Source of the DNA: an uncultured Clostridium sp.
GTDB lineage: Bacteria > Bacillota > Clostridia > Oscillospirales > Acutalibacteraceae
Direction of reading: 5' to 3'
Assembly (NCBI GenBank): GCA_902471875.1
Contig: CABRLN010000023.1
Span: 1-36,591, forward strand
Length of the DNA: 36,591 nt
This document shows, one piece after another, positions 1-7,603 of the stretch. The translations under genes were made by a program, and so were the position numbers. Under the pieces are notes generated by a model, which made no database searches, was not told the origin of the DNA, and was given only the letters and a program-made list of their open reading frames with translations. Every line of letters begins with the position of its first letter. The stretch's first letter is position 1.

Positions 1-89
1 GTGAAATTCCTCCCTGTATTTAGGTAATGCGTCGCCAAACACATTCCTATTATACTCGGAGGTTTTCTTTTGCTAAAGCTTTTTATCTT

Positions 90-115
90 CCCCCAGTTGA
101 ACTGGGGGTTTATTT
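90..115 (+). terminator. Intrinsic terminator of an off-window plus-strand gene
   Basis: The arms CCCCCAGTT and AACTGGGGG form a 9-bp palindrome around a single G and are followed by TTTATTT, the layout of a rho-independent terminator for a transcript entering from the left edge. A second tiny palindrome, GCCTAAAGGC, sits at 120-129. Bases 1-89 contain no convincing coding frame. A stable hairpin plus a short one could also be the right end of an IS200/IS605-type element, but no transposase is visible to support that. Confidence 0.5.
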
Positions 116-136
116 CCACGCCTAAAGGCACCAATT

Positions 137-173
137 AAAAATGACTGTCTCGAAATGAGGCAGTCATTTTTTT
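137..173. terminator. Bidirectional terminator downstream of gdhA
   Basis: An ATGACTGTCTC / GAGGCAGTCAT hairpin (one G-T pair) is flanked by AAAA on its left and TTTTTTT on its right, so it can stop transcription on either strand. It lies 30 bases past the gdhA stop codon and closes that transcript. Confidence 0.75.
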
Positions 174-202
174 AGATATGTTAAGTAGGAATAATTTGTT
201 AA

Positions 203-1531
203 TTAAACACCCTGTGCAATCATAGCTTCTGCTACTTTTTCAAAACCTGCAATGTTAGCACCTACAACATAGTTGCCGTCAAAACCGTATTTTTTAGCAG
301 CTGATGCAATGTTATTGAAAATGTTAACCATAATACCCTGAAGCTTAGCGTCAACCTCTTCAAAGGTCCATGAAAGACGCATTGAGTTCTGGCTCATTTC
401 AAGAGCAGATGTAGCAACACCACCTGCATTTGCGGCTTTACCAGGAGCAAAAAGAACGCCGCTTTCTTGAAGAAGATGTGTAGCCTCAAGAGTTGTAGGC
501 ATATTAGCACCTTCTGCAACAGCAATAACACCGTTAGCAATTAATCTCTTAGCGTCATCTACACCAAGCTCATTCTGTGTAGCACAAGGAAGTGCAACAT
601 CACACTTAACAGACCAGTCGAATTTACCCTCATGGTATTCAGAATTTGGACGATAGTTTTTATATTCAGTTAAGCGCTGTCTCTTAACTTCTTTAATTTC
701 CTTAATTGCGTCAAGGTCAATACCCTCAGCGTCATAAATCCAGCCTGTTGAATCAGACATTGTAACAACCTTTGCACCCAACTGTGTTGCCTTTTGTGTA
801 GCATAAATAGCAACATTGCCTGCGCCTGAAATAGAAACTGTTTTACCGCTTATGTCATGACCGTTTTGCTTTAGCATTTCCTCTGTCAAATACAAAAGGC
901 CATAGCCTGTAGCCTCTGTTCTTGCAAGAGAACCGCCGTATGAAAGACCCTTACCTGTCAAAACACCCTCATAAACATTCTTTAATCTCTTATACTGACC
1001 AAACATATAGCCAATTTCACGTGCACCTGTACCAATGTCACCAGCAGGAACATCTGTGTCAGCACCAATGTGTCTGCTTAGCTCTGTCATAAAGCTTTGG
1101 CAAAAAGCCATAACTTCTCTGTCGCTTTTGCCCTTAGGGTCAAAGTCAGAGCCACCCTTACCGCCGCCGATTGGCAGACCTGTAAGTGAATTTTTGAAAA
1201 TCTGCTCAAAGCCTAAGAATTTAATAACACCTAAATTTACTGAAGGGTGTAGTCTTAGACCGCCCTTGTAAGGACCAATTGCACTATTGAACTGAACACG
1301 GAAACCACGGTTAACCTGAACCTTACCATTGTCGTCAACCCATGGTACTCTAAACATAACTACTCTTTCAGGCTCAGTAATTCTTTCAAGAATACTATTT
1401 TCCTGATATTTAGGGTTCTGCTCAAAAACAGGCTCAAGTGATGTCAGAACCTCTGTAGCTGCCTGAATAAACTCAGGCTCGTTTGAATTTTTTGCCTTTA
1501 GTATTTCTAGTTGTTCGCTAACGTATGACAT
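203..1531 (-). CDS. gdhA: Glutamate dehydrogenase, hexameric, probably NADP-dependent
   Basis: Cytoplasmic enzyme that interconverts 2-oxoglutarate plus ammonium and glutamate, usually in the assimilatory direction for this type. At 442 residues it has the normal length of the small hexameric family. Visible hallmarks are GPYKGG (Lys89), the catalytic stretch LPIGGGKGGSDFDP with Lys125, PAGDIG with Asp165, and a Rossmann signature SGAGNVA near 235-241. The start is secure: AAGGAGG lies nine bases before ATG. The gene is transcribed alone from a TTGCAC-N17-TATAAT promoter through a structured leader, and ends at a terminator. Cofactor choice (NADP over NAD) is inferred from overall resemblance and not proven by a single residue. 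Confidence 0.97.
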   Translation of the reverse strand: MSYVSEQLEILKAKNSNEPEFIQAATEVLTSLEPVFEQNPKYQENSILERITEPERVVMFRVPWVDDNGKVQVNRGFRVQFNSAIGPYKGGLRLHPSVNLGVIKFLGFEQIFKNSLTGLPIGGGKGGSDFDPKGKSDREVMAFCQSFMTELSRHIGADTDVPAGDIGTGAREIGYMFGQYKRLKNVYEGVLTGKGLSYGGSLARTEATGYGLLYLTEEMLKQNGHDISGKTVSISGAGNVAIYATQKATQLGAKVVTMSDSTGWIYDAEGIDLDAIKEIKEVKRQRLTEYKNYRPNSEYHEGKFDWSVKCDVALPCATQNELGVDDAKRLIANGVIAVAEGANMPTTLEATHLLQESGVLFAPGKAANAGGVATSALEMSQNSMRLSWTFEEVDAKLQGIMVNIFNNIASAAKKYGFDGNYVVGANIAGFEKVAEAMIAQGV

Positions 1532-1582
1532 TGAAATACTACCTCCTTAAAAACATATAATTTATTAGAACATTAGAAAAAT

Positions 1583-1658
1583 AAAAAATACATCCACAAC
1601 AGGCAAATCCGTCGCAGATGTACTACATTCAGAATTGACAGCCCCGTTGCTGACTTCT
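1583..1658 (-). ncRNA. Structured gdhA leader with premature terminator (candidate attenuator)
   Basis: Between the promoter and gdhA lies a roughly 75-base structured stretch. On the minus strand TACATC (1617-1622) pairs with GATGTA (1589-1594), with an inner stem of GCGACGG against CCTGTTG, and T6 follows directly (1583-1588): a classical terminator inside the 5' UTR. Upstream of it GTCAGC and GCTGTC can pair around AACGGG. Transcripts would therefore end as a short RNA unless the terminator is bypassed. I do not recognise the motif as a named riboswitch, and it contains no leader peptide. Control by nitrogen or glutamate status is a guess. Confidence 0.55.
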
Positions 1659-1660
1659 CA

Positions 1661-1689
1661 ATTATAGCACAGAAATTTCCAATGTGCAA
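1661..1689 (-). promoter_or_regulatory. gdhA promoter
   Basis: On the minus strand the -35 box TTGCAC (1684-1689) and the -10 box TATAAT (1661-1666) are exactly 17 bases apart, placing the start near 1654, about 120 bases upstream of the gdhA start codon. Confidence 0.8.
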
Positions 1690-1815
1690 CATAATTTTTT
1701 TATTTTTTGCAATAAATTTATTAATAAATTGCAAATTTTTGTTACACAAATTAACATACTGTGCTGTAGATATAAGAGCTATTTGATTTTCAGCACAAAT
1801 TTGTGCTATAGAACA

Positions 1816-1842
1816 AAATAAAAGAGGCAGAAAACTGCCTCT
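1816..1842 (-). terminator. Terminator of rnhA-nifS-nifU
   Basis: The 8-bp stem AGAGGCAG / CTGCCTCT (1823-1842) with a four-base loop is followed on the minus strand by TTTATTTT, 45 bases past the nifU stop. Confidence 0.75.
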
Positions 1843-1887
1843 GAAAATTAAAACAAAATTATAACAAGTTGCATATAAAAGCTGTAT

Positions 1888-2328
1888 TTACAGTTCGCAT
1901 CCACAGCCATGTTCGTGGTGACATTCTTTTATATTACCTACTATTGGGGTCGGGTCTATACCAAGGCGTGTGTAATAGTCGCTGACAGCTGACTTAATTG
2001 CCTGTTCTGCAAGAACAGAGCAATGAACTTTCACCGGCGGCAAACCATCAAGAGCTTCCATAACTGCTTTATTTGTAAGCTTTAGTGCATCGTCAATAGT
2101 TTTACCTTTAATAAGCTCTGTTGCCATTGAGCTTGTTGCAATTGCTGCACCGCAGCCAAAGGTTTTAAACTTTACATCTGTAATTTTGTTGTCATCAACC
2201 TTAATGTACATTTTCATAATATCACCGCATTTTGCATTGCCAACCTCGCCAATGCCGTCTGCATTTTCAATTTCGCCTACATTTCTTGGGTTTGCAAAGT
2301 GATCCATAACCTTTTCGCTATATGCCAT
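1888..2328 (-). CDS. nifU: NifU/IscU-type Fe-S cluster scaffold
   Basis: A 146-residue scaffold on which sulfur from the neighbouring desulfurase and iron are assembled into Fe-S clusters. The three ligand cysteines are present: Cys34 in NAKCGD, Cys59 in FGCGAAIATSS, and Cys103 in LPPVKVHCS. The tail carries extra Cys and His (ECHHEHGCGCEL), which is common in clostridial NifU-like proteins and may bind metal. The frame is open 16 codons further upstream, but the internal ATG before AYSEKV is preferred: it starts the conserved family sequence, has an AAAGG site, and lies 17 bases after the nifS stop, whereas the longer version would overlap nifS and add a Lys-rich tail unlike the family. Confidence 0.95.
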   Translation of the reverse strand: MAYSEKVMDHFANPRNVGEIENADGIGEVGNAKCGDIMKMYIKVDDNKITDVKFKTFGCGAAIATSSMATELIKGKTIDDALKLTNKAVMEALDGLPPVKVHCSVLAEQAIKSAVSDYYTRLGIDPTPIVGNIKECHHEHGCGCEL

Positions 2329-2345
2329 TTTATCGCTACCTTTCT

Positions 2346-3524
2346 TTAATTTTTTTGATTTTTTATTCGTTCCCATACAGGTGACATTGAACGAAGCGTA
2401 TCTACAACCTTAGGAACGCATTTTGATATATAGTCAATTTCCTCGTCTGTAGTTTCGTCACTAAAGGACAGCCTTAAAGAACCGTGGGCAATTTCATGAG
2501 GCAAGCCAATTGCCAAAAGAACATGGCTTGGGTCAAGAGAACCTGATGTACAAGCTGAACCCGATGATGCACAAATTCCCATAAGGTCAAGCCTTAGCAG
2601 CAATGCCTCACCTTCAATGCCCTCAAAGCACATATTTATATTACCCGGCAAACGATTAACTTGGTCACCGTTTAAACGGCTGCGTTCAATTTTTGATAAA
2701 CTGTCTATTAAACGATTACGCATTTTTGTAAGTTTTTCTGCACGAATGTCAATAGTTGCCGCTGCACGCTTTACGGCACTTGCAAGACCAACTATTCCCG
2801 CAACATTTTCGGTTCCGGCACGCATACCACGCTCTTGTGCGCCACCGTCTATTAAAATTTGCGGTCTTATTCCCTTTCGTATATATAAAGCACCACAACC
2901 CTTTGGACCGTGCAGCTTATGTGCTGTCATAGAAAGTAAATCTATATTTTGCTCTTGTACATCTATATTAACATTACCCATAGCCTGTACAGCATCTGTA
3001 TGAAACAAAACACCGTGTTTGCGGCAAATTGCACCCAACTCGGTTATTGGCTGAATTGTTCCTATTTCATTATTTGCATACATTATGCTTACAAGAGCTG
3101 TAGTATCTTTTATAGCCCTTTCAAGCTCATCAGGACGCACCAAACCATCGCCGTGAACATCAAGCAATGTTACTTCAAAACCCTCTTTTTTCAGTGCGTC
3201 ACAGGTATGCAAAACAGCATGGTGCTCAAATGCAGATGTAATAATATGATTTTTTCCTTTAGACTTTAACGCATTTGCTACACCTTTAATTGCCCAGTTG
3301 TCTGCTTCGCTGCCGCCTGAAGTAAAGAAAATTTCTTTGGCCTGAGCGTTTATGACATTTGCTATATCCGCCCTTGCCAATTCTACTGCTTTTTTTGCCT
3401 CTGCCCCTATTGAATACATACTTGAGGGGTTACCATACACTGTTGTAAGATAAGGCATCATATCTTCTAAAACCTGTGGTGAAAGTGCAGTTGTTGCCGC
3501 ATTATCTGCGTATATTTTTTTCAT
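2346..3524 (-). CDS. nifS: Cysteine desulfurase (NifS/IscS family)
   Basis: PLP-dependent enzyme that removes sulfur from cysteine as an enzyme-bound persulfide and passes it to the scaffold encoded next. At 392 residues it has full family length. Lys203 in TAHKLHGPKG is the PLP lysine, and Cys325 in ASSGSACTSG is the sulfur-carrying cysteine. The active-site loop is of the NifS-like kind found in clostridial Fe-S operons. AAGGAAG precedes the ATG. It is flanked by rnhA 40 bases upstream and nifU 17 bases downstream, so one transcript is likely. Besides Fe-S assembly it could also feed tRNA thiolation. Confidence 0.96.
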   Translation of the reverse strand: MKKIYADNAATTALSPQVLEDMMPYLTTVYGNPSSMYSIGAEAKKAVELARADIANVINAQAKEIFFTSGGSEADNWAIKGVANALKSKGKNHIITSAFEHHAVLHTCDALKKEGFEVTLLDVHGDGLVRPDELERAIKDTTALVSIMYANNEIGTIQPITELGAICRKHGVLFHTDAVQAMGNVNIDVQEQNIDLLSMTAHKLHGPKGCGALYIRKGIRPQILIDGGAQERGMRAGTENVAGIVGLASAVKRAAATIDIRAEKLTKMRNRLIDSLSKIERSRLNGDQVNRLPGNINMCFEGIEGEALLLRLDLMGICASSGSACTSGSLDPSHVLLAIGLPHEIAHGSLRLSFSDETTDEEIDYISKCVPKVVDTLRSMSPVWERIKNQKN

Positions 3525-3564
3525 TTAAAATAACACTTCCTTACTATATAAATAATACAAATGA

Positions 3565-4002
3565 TTAAGCAAATTTTTTAGCCTGTTCTACAGCCAGCTT
3601 ATCACAACGCTCATTTTCAGGATGACCTGCATGACCCTTTACCCAAACTATGGTTACATTGTGTTTATCATAAAGCTGCAGCAACCTTTCCCATAAATCG
3701 GGATTAAGTGCAGGATCTTTTTTATTGCGCATCCAATTGTTTGACTTCCATTTTTTAGCCCATCCCAACTTTAGTGCATTACACACATATTGAGAGTCGC
3801 TGTAGAGTGTAACATTACAAGGTTCTTTAAGCAATGCAAGAGCCTCCAGCACAGCTGTTATTTCCATTCTATTGTTGGTGGTGTTTGCCTCACCACCGGA
3901 TATTTCTTTTTCTGTTGTGTTGTACCTGAGTATAGCACCCCAGCCGCCAGGTCCGGGATTACCTGAACAAGCACCGTCTGTAAAAATTTCTACATTTTTC
4001 AT
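3565..4002 (-). CDS. rnhA: Ribonuclease HI
   Basis: Cleaves the RNA strand of RNA-DNA hybrids. At 145 residues it is a complete single-domain enzyme. The catalytic acids are all visible: Asp9 (FTDGACSGNPGPGG), Glu47 (NRMEI), Asp69 (YSDSQYV) and Asp134 (ERCDKLA), with His124 in the flexible loop GHAGHPEN. The basic loop around 81-95, WAKKWKSNNW, is the hybrid-binding handle of the E. coli-type enzyme. AGAGGAA lies before ATG. It is first in a transcript that continues into nifS and nifU; a functional link to Fe-S assembly is not evident. Confidence 0.97.
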   Translation of the reverse strand: MKNVEIFTDGACSGNPGPGGWGAILRYNTTEKEISGGEANTTNNRMEITAVLEALALLKEPCNVTLYSDSQYVCNALKLGWAKKWKSNNWMRNKKDPALNPDLWERLLQLYDKHNVTIVWVKGHAGHPENERCDKLAVEQAKKFA

Positions 4003-4035
4003 AAAATTTCCTCTGCTAGTAATTACTGTACAGCT

Positions 4036-4064
4036 ATTATAACCCCTACAAATTATAAATTCAA
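4036..4064 (-). promoter_or_regulatory. rnhA-nifS-nifU promoter
   Basis: Minus-strand TTGAAT (4059-4064), a 17-base spacer and a perfect TATAAT (4036-4041) lie about 35 bases upstream of the rnhA start. The remaining intergenic DNA up to the hairpin at 4239 shows nothing I can name. Confidence 0.75.
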
Positions 4065-4236
4065 TAGCTTATCAGAAAATTCTACCAAATTAGTAGGAAT
4101 TTATTTTATTAATTTAACAATTATTTACTTTTTTATTATCTAAAGTGATACTCACCGTTATATCACCACAGTATTCACAATTATTTTTTTACCATAATAT
4201 AAAAATATTCTTACTCCTGATAAAATATGAGTAATT

Positions 4237-4283
4237 ATAAAAAAGCGTTAGTATGATGCTAACATCATACCAACGCTTTTTAA
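4237..4283 (-). terminator. Terminator of the large anchored protein gene
   Basis: A long hairpin, AAAAGCGTTxGTATGATG pairing with CATCATACxAACGCTTTT across a CTAA loop, has T-rich flanks on both strands. It lies about 30 bases beyond the stop codon at 4311. Confidence 0.8.
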
Positions 4284-4310
4284 ACTTAAGATTAAAAGAG
4301 TACAAACATT

Positions 4311-6779
4311 TTAATATTGTTTTATTTTCTTTATAGCTACACACAAACTGGACAAAGCAATAATAATTGCAATACAAATTATAATTGTACTATTGTCGCC
4401 TGTTGCCACCTTACCCGACATGGTTTGGTTTGCACTGTTGGCTGTTTTACTATTGGAAGCTGCACCAGATGATGTTGGTGTTGTAGCTGAAGATTTAACC
4501 GTAGCCTGTGTTGCAGCATTGGTTGAATTAGAAATAGAAACCTGTGTTGGTTGTTCTACAGATTTAGTTGGAACAATAGGTTCAGTCGGTTCTTGAGAAG
4601 AAGGCTGTGTTGGTTGTTCTACAGGTTTAGTTGGAACAATAGGTTCAGTCGGTTCTTGAGAAGAAGGCTGTGTTGGTTGTTCTACAGGTTTAGTTGGAAC
4701 AATAGGTTCAGTTGGCTCTTCTAAATTATTCACTAATGACCATACTTGTGTACCATAGAATGGATTTGCAGTACCAATCGACAAACCATCATTTGTAACA
4801 GCAAAGACACGGCAACCATGGTTATACGGATCTCCAAAACCGTTTGTTGTTACTGTTTCAACATTCATATCTTTGTCAAGTACATATAAATCAAAACCTC
4901 TTTCAGCCTGATTTAAATACACACCACATACTATAAATGATTTTGCAGATATAATAGTATCTTTTGAAATAATTTTCTCAAATGCATTTTCTATTACAGT
5001 TGGAAGTATTTTTTGGAGTTGTGAAAAATCCTGGTATAACTTTTCATACTCCGCAATAAAATCTTTGTTAGCTTTTTCATCCAGCTTTTCTTCCATATTA
5101 TCCAGCTCAGTGCTTATACCAAGAGCCTTATTCATTACATTTTCATTTATTGAAGCCGCTGATTTATAGCTGTTAACAGATGAAACAACCATTTTCTTTT
5201 GAGATTTCGTCAACTCGTTAGAAACATCTGACATATCTATTTGTATATCAGGGTCTGACTTTTTATTCTTTATATGATTAATAAGTTCAACTAAATAGTT
5301 AATTTGGCTTTCCCATTCTTCAGGCGTCATGTTAATTATGTCGCCATTTGTAAACTGTCCTATAGGTTCAAGTAAAGAGCTTGTGTCAAACGTACCCACA
5401 TAAAGCTTGTTGTTATAAACCTGCATTCTCCAAATATACTGGTTTTCATTTCTGCCAAAGCCCGAACCATAGCCTGTAAGACTGCCGTTAGGGAACATAT
5501 TGTCTGCATCACCTACAACAAGTTCTATATTTTCATTTTCATCCATGCGATAAAGGTTTACTGACTGCTCCAAATTTGCATTAACAAAATTACAATTCTT
5601 ACTAAACAAAATATCTTCAAGTGCAATTTCTTCGTCGTTGTATTCACCAATATAAAGATGATTATTATAAACTGCAAGATTTGCTGCACCGCTTCTTGTT
5701 CTTTCAGGGTCAATACCATATGTATATTTAGAATCTAAATTTTCTTGGTCACCTACAACAGAGGTCCACTTCCAGTTTCCTTGGCTGTCAACATCACCAC
5801 GCACCATTGCAAAAGATTGCATTGTATTACTGTCCGGTTTATTATCAGGAGTTCCTGTACACAGTACTACATAAAGAGATTTATTGAATTCAACCATATC
5901 CCATACCGAGCCGCCGTAAATGCTGTCTGAATAGTGGTATGCAGGGTAGTTGAATAAATCATCCATATCTGCAATAACCTTAAATGAATCAGGATCAGAA
6001 GGTGTTGAAGTTTCGCAAATATAAGCACCATTAAGACCAACAAGGCTTACAACAAGCTTATCTTCATATACACACATACCCCTTATTCCCACACATATAC
6101 CCTGCTTGTATGCTTGTGCGTATTCGGCTAAAGTCATACTTTGGTAAACACACTTAATATCATCATTTTCAGGATCTACCTGATATACACTTGGAATACC
6201 GTTAACAGAACCACAAAAATACAGCTTTCCATTATATTCAACTGAATTTCTGAAAAGACAATTAGTACCTGTTGTTGCTTTTGACATAAGCAGCTTAACC
6301 TTGCCTGTTTTTACATTGAGCTTAAGAAAAATTCCCTGAGGATTAGCACCATCATCTTCTTCAACAAAGAAATGTCCGTTAAACATTGCGTTCAACTGAA
6401 GCTTCATCATATCTTCGTCAAATGAATCTCCAAGTGCACTTTTCATAAGATTTAATGTATTTGTCATAGCATTGGCACATGTGCCTATATATACATAATC
6501 ACCATAACCGTATGCCGACCATGAATAGCTTTGAGCACGGTCTCCAACTCCTGTAATTTCGTCTGTTACTGTACCGTTGCCTATATAGTCAACTATACCA
6601 TCAGCAGTTTTTACACCTTGCTGTGTATGCGACAGCTTTTTAGCCGTATAATTATCATCTTCAGAATTATATACAGATCCGTTATCTGAATCTGTATTAT
6701 AAGCAGCACCTGTTAAAACCATTGCAGACAATGCCATTGATAAAATCAAAGCAACAGATATTACCTTTTTGAATTTCAT
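4311..6779 (-). CDS. Large secreted, membrane-anchored propeller-like protein
   Basis: An 822-residue extracellular protein of unrecognised specific function. It has a signal peptide (MKFKKVISVALILSMALS...), a long region with recurring short motifs such as VYIGTCANA, LYFCGSVNG, LYIGEYND and LYVGTFDTS that suggests beta-propeller blades, a predicted helical insert around 540-640, three 21-residue repeats rich in Pro, Thr and Glu (about 686-743), and a C-terminal GKVATGD followed by a hydrophobic stretch and KKIKQ. The last element resembles a sortase-like or simple membrane anchor but has no LPXTG. The start at the ATG of MKFKK follows AAGGGG; the frame extends 16 codons upstream without a ribosome site. 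It is transcribed alone. A surface-binding or adhesion role is inference. Confidence 0.85.
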   Translation of the reverse strand: MKFKKVISVALILSMALSAMVLTGAAYNTDSDNGSVYNSEDDNYTAKKLSHTQQGVKTADGIVDYIGNGTVTDEITGVGDRAQSYSWSAYGYGDYVYIGTCANAMTNTLNLMKSALGDSFDEDMMKLQLNAMFNGHFFVEEDDGANPQGIFLKLNVKTGKVKLLMSKATTGTNCLFRNSVEYNGKLYFCGSVNGIPSVYQVDPENDDIKCVYQSMTLAEYAQAYKQGICVGIRGMCVYEDKLVVSLVGLNGAYICETSTPSDPDSFKVIADMDDLFNYPAYHYSDSIYGGSVWDMVEFNKSLYVVLCTGTPDNKPDSNTMQSFAMVRGDVDSQGNWKWTSVVGDQENLDSKYTYGIDPERTRSGAANLAVYNNHLYIGEYNDEEIALEDILFSKNCNFVNANLEQSVNLYRMDENENIELVVGDADNMFPNGSLTGYGSGFGRNENQYIWRMQVYNNKLYVGTFDTSSLLEPIGQFTNGDIINMTPEEWESQINYLVELINHIKNKKSDPDIQIDMSDVSNELTKSQKKMVVSSVNSYKSAASINENVMNKALGISTELDNMEEKLDEKANKDFIAEYEKLYQDFSQLQKILPTVIENAFEKIISKDTIISAKSFIVCGVYLNQAERGFDLYVLDKDMNVETVTTNGFGDPYNHGCRVFAVTNDGLSIGTANPFYGTQVWSLVNNLEEPTEPIVPTKPVEQPTQPSSQEPTEPIVPTKPVEQPTQPSSQEPTEPIVPTKSVEQPTQVSISNSTNAATQATVKSSATTPTSSGAASNSKTANSANQTMSGKVATGDNSTIIICIAIIIALSSLCVAIKKIKQY
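4549..4715 (-). repeat. Three 63-bp tandem repeats coding a Pro/Thr/Glu linker
   Basis: Copies begin at 4549, 4612 and 4675 and are nearly identical; each encodes a unit reading PTEPIVPTKPVEQPTQ plus five residues. The first copy along the plus strand has Ser in place of one Pro, and the third diverges at its end. Such near-identity suggests recent expansion of a wall-spanning linker. Confidence 0.9.
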
Positions 6780-6935
6780 TTTAATTCCCCTTAAATAAAA
6801 GTAGTAGTTATTAATCTCCCTCTCCAAGGACAGTTATGTGTACTGTTAACATATAAAGAAGTATATTCTTTCAACGTTTGTTTAATAGAACACGTGAATT
6901 ATACTTATTGTATTAATTCAATTAGTACAGCCAGC

Positions 6936-6964
6936 ATTATAAACTATATAATGAAAAATGTCAA
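6936..6964 (-). promoter_or_regulatory. Consensus promoter of the large anchored protein
   Basis: Minus-strand TTGACA (6959-6964) and TATAAT (6936-6941) match both consensus boxes with a 17-base spacer. The leader to the ATG at 6779 is about 150 bases and shows no clear hairpin. The DNA from here to 7246 is extremely AT-rich and I see no gene in it. Confidence 0.85.
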
Positions 6965-7240
6965 TATATCATAGCAAATATATTAAAAAATTAATACTGT
7001 GTAATTCAAATACTGAAACCATAAAATTAAATAACAAATACCAGTAAAAACAGTTAGAAATATCATTGTCGACTTTGATGCTGTTAGTATAGCACCATTA
7101 TTAATGTTTGTCAACTTATTTTTAATGTTTATTATTAAAATAGTAATGTTATTTATTAAATTAATTAACAGATATATTAAATACATTGTAAATAAAGATA
7201 TGACTATATATAATTTATATAATAATATAAAATTAATCGG

Positions 7241-7294
7241 CATAAAAAATAAGTAAAAACAGCAGTTTATTTGAACTACTGTTTTTACTTATTT
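7241..7294 (-). terminator. Strong terminator of the DUF2935 transcript
   Basis: A 21-base inverted repeat, positions 7247-7267 against 7274-7294, has perfect pairing except one mismatch, a six-base loop, and TTTTTT on the minus strand. It would end transcription coming from the DUF2935 gene and the small frame at 7322. Confidence 0.8.
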
Positions 7295-7321
7295 CTTATG
7301 TATTATATTAATCTTATATTT

Positions 7322-7456
7322 TTAAAACAACAAAACTTTAGTACTATTCACTAATGCTTCGCCATATCTGCGGTACACTTTTGGCAAATCATTTTCAAGC
7401 TGTAACACAAACAGATTGGCGGCAAAATTTTCTCTGCCGCCAATCTGCTTACGCAT
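7322..7456 (-). CDS. Possible small protein or 3' remnant downstream of the DUF2935 gene
   Basis: A 44-codon frame from an ATG at 7456 has a protein-like, balanced composition (for example LQLENDLPKVYRRYGEAL near its middle), unlike random AT-rich frames. The frame stays open upstream to a GTG at 7489. No ribosome site is well placed for either start, so it may be the 3' end of a lost gene. It lies between the DUF2935 stop and a strong terminator, so it would be on the same transcript. I recognise no family. A 12-bp inverted repeat lies inside it and could instead mean the region is a structured RNA. Confidence 0.3.
   Translation of the reverse strand: MRKQIGGRENFAANLFVLQLENDLPKVYRRYGEALVNSTKVLLF
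7412..7447. repeat. Perfect 12-bp inverted repeat
   Basis: CAGATTGGCGGC at 7412-7423 and its exact complement GCCGCCAATCTG at 7436-7447 flank a 12-base A/T-rich loop. No full T-run follows on either strand, so it is not an ordinary terminator. It falls within the small frame at 7322-7456. Confidence 0.7.
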
Positions 7457-7603
7457 ATATGATTTTTTCTCTACAATCTCCCCCCGCACACCTGTTTACC
7501 AATCGAACCACAGAAGTTCATATTTTAAACAAGTGTTTCAGTATTTTTGGCATGCTCAGCCAGAGTGAATTTATAGGATTTTGAATACTAATATTTCCTG
7601 TGC

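Noticed and set aside
1..130. Right end of an IS200/IS605 element
   Set aside because: Hairpins alone are not enough; no tnpA or tnpB coding sequence is visible, and a simple terminator explains the stem followed by T residues.
1035..1271. Plus-strand frames inside gdhA, nifS, the feoB fusion and the ECF operon
   Set aside because: They are shadows of strongly conserved genes on the other strand and have no start signals.
4549..4715. CRISPR-like repeat array
   Set aside because: The 63-bp units are contiguous and in frame with a surface-protein linker; there are no unique spacers and no cas genes in the window.
6983..7243. 86-codon minus-strand hydrophobic frame
   Set aside because: The DNA is extremely AT-rich, its start lies next to a terminator hairpin with no ribosome site, and the product is mostly Ile, Asn and Leu, as expected by chance.
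7354..7584. 76-codon plus-strand frame opposite the small minus-strand frame
   Set aside because: No ribosome site, no family resemblance, and it runs antisense to a more protein-like frame and across a perfect inverted repeat.
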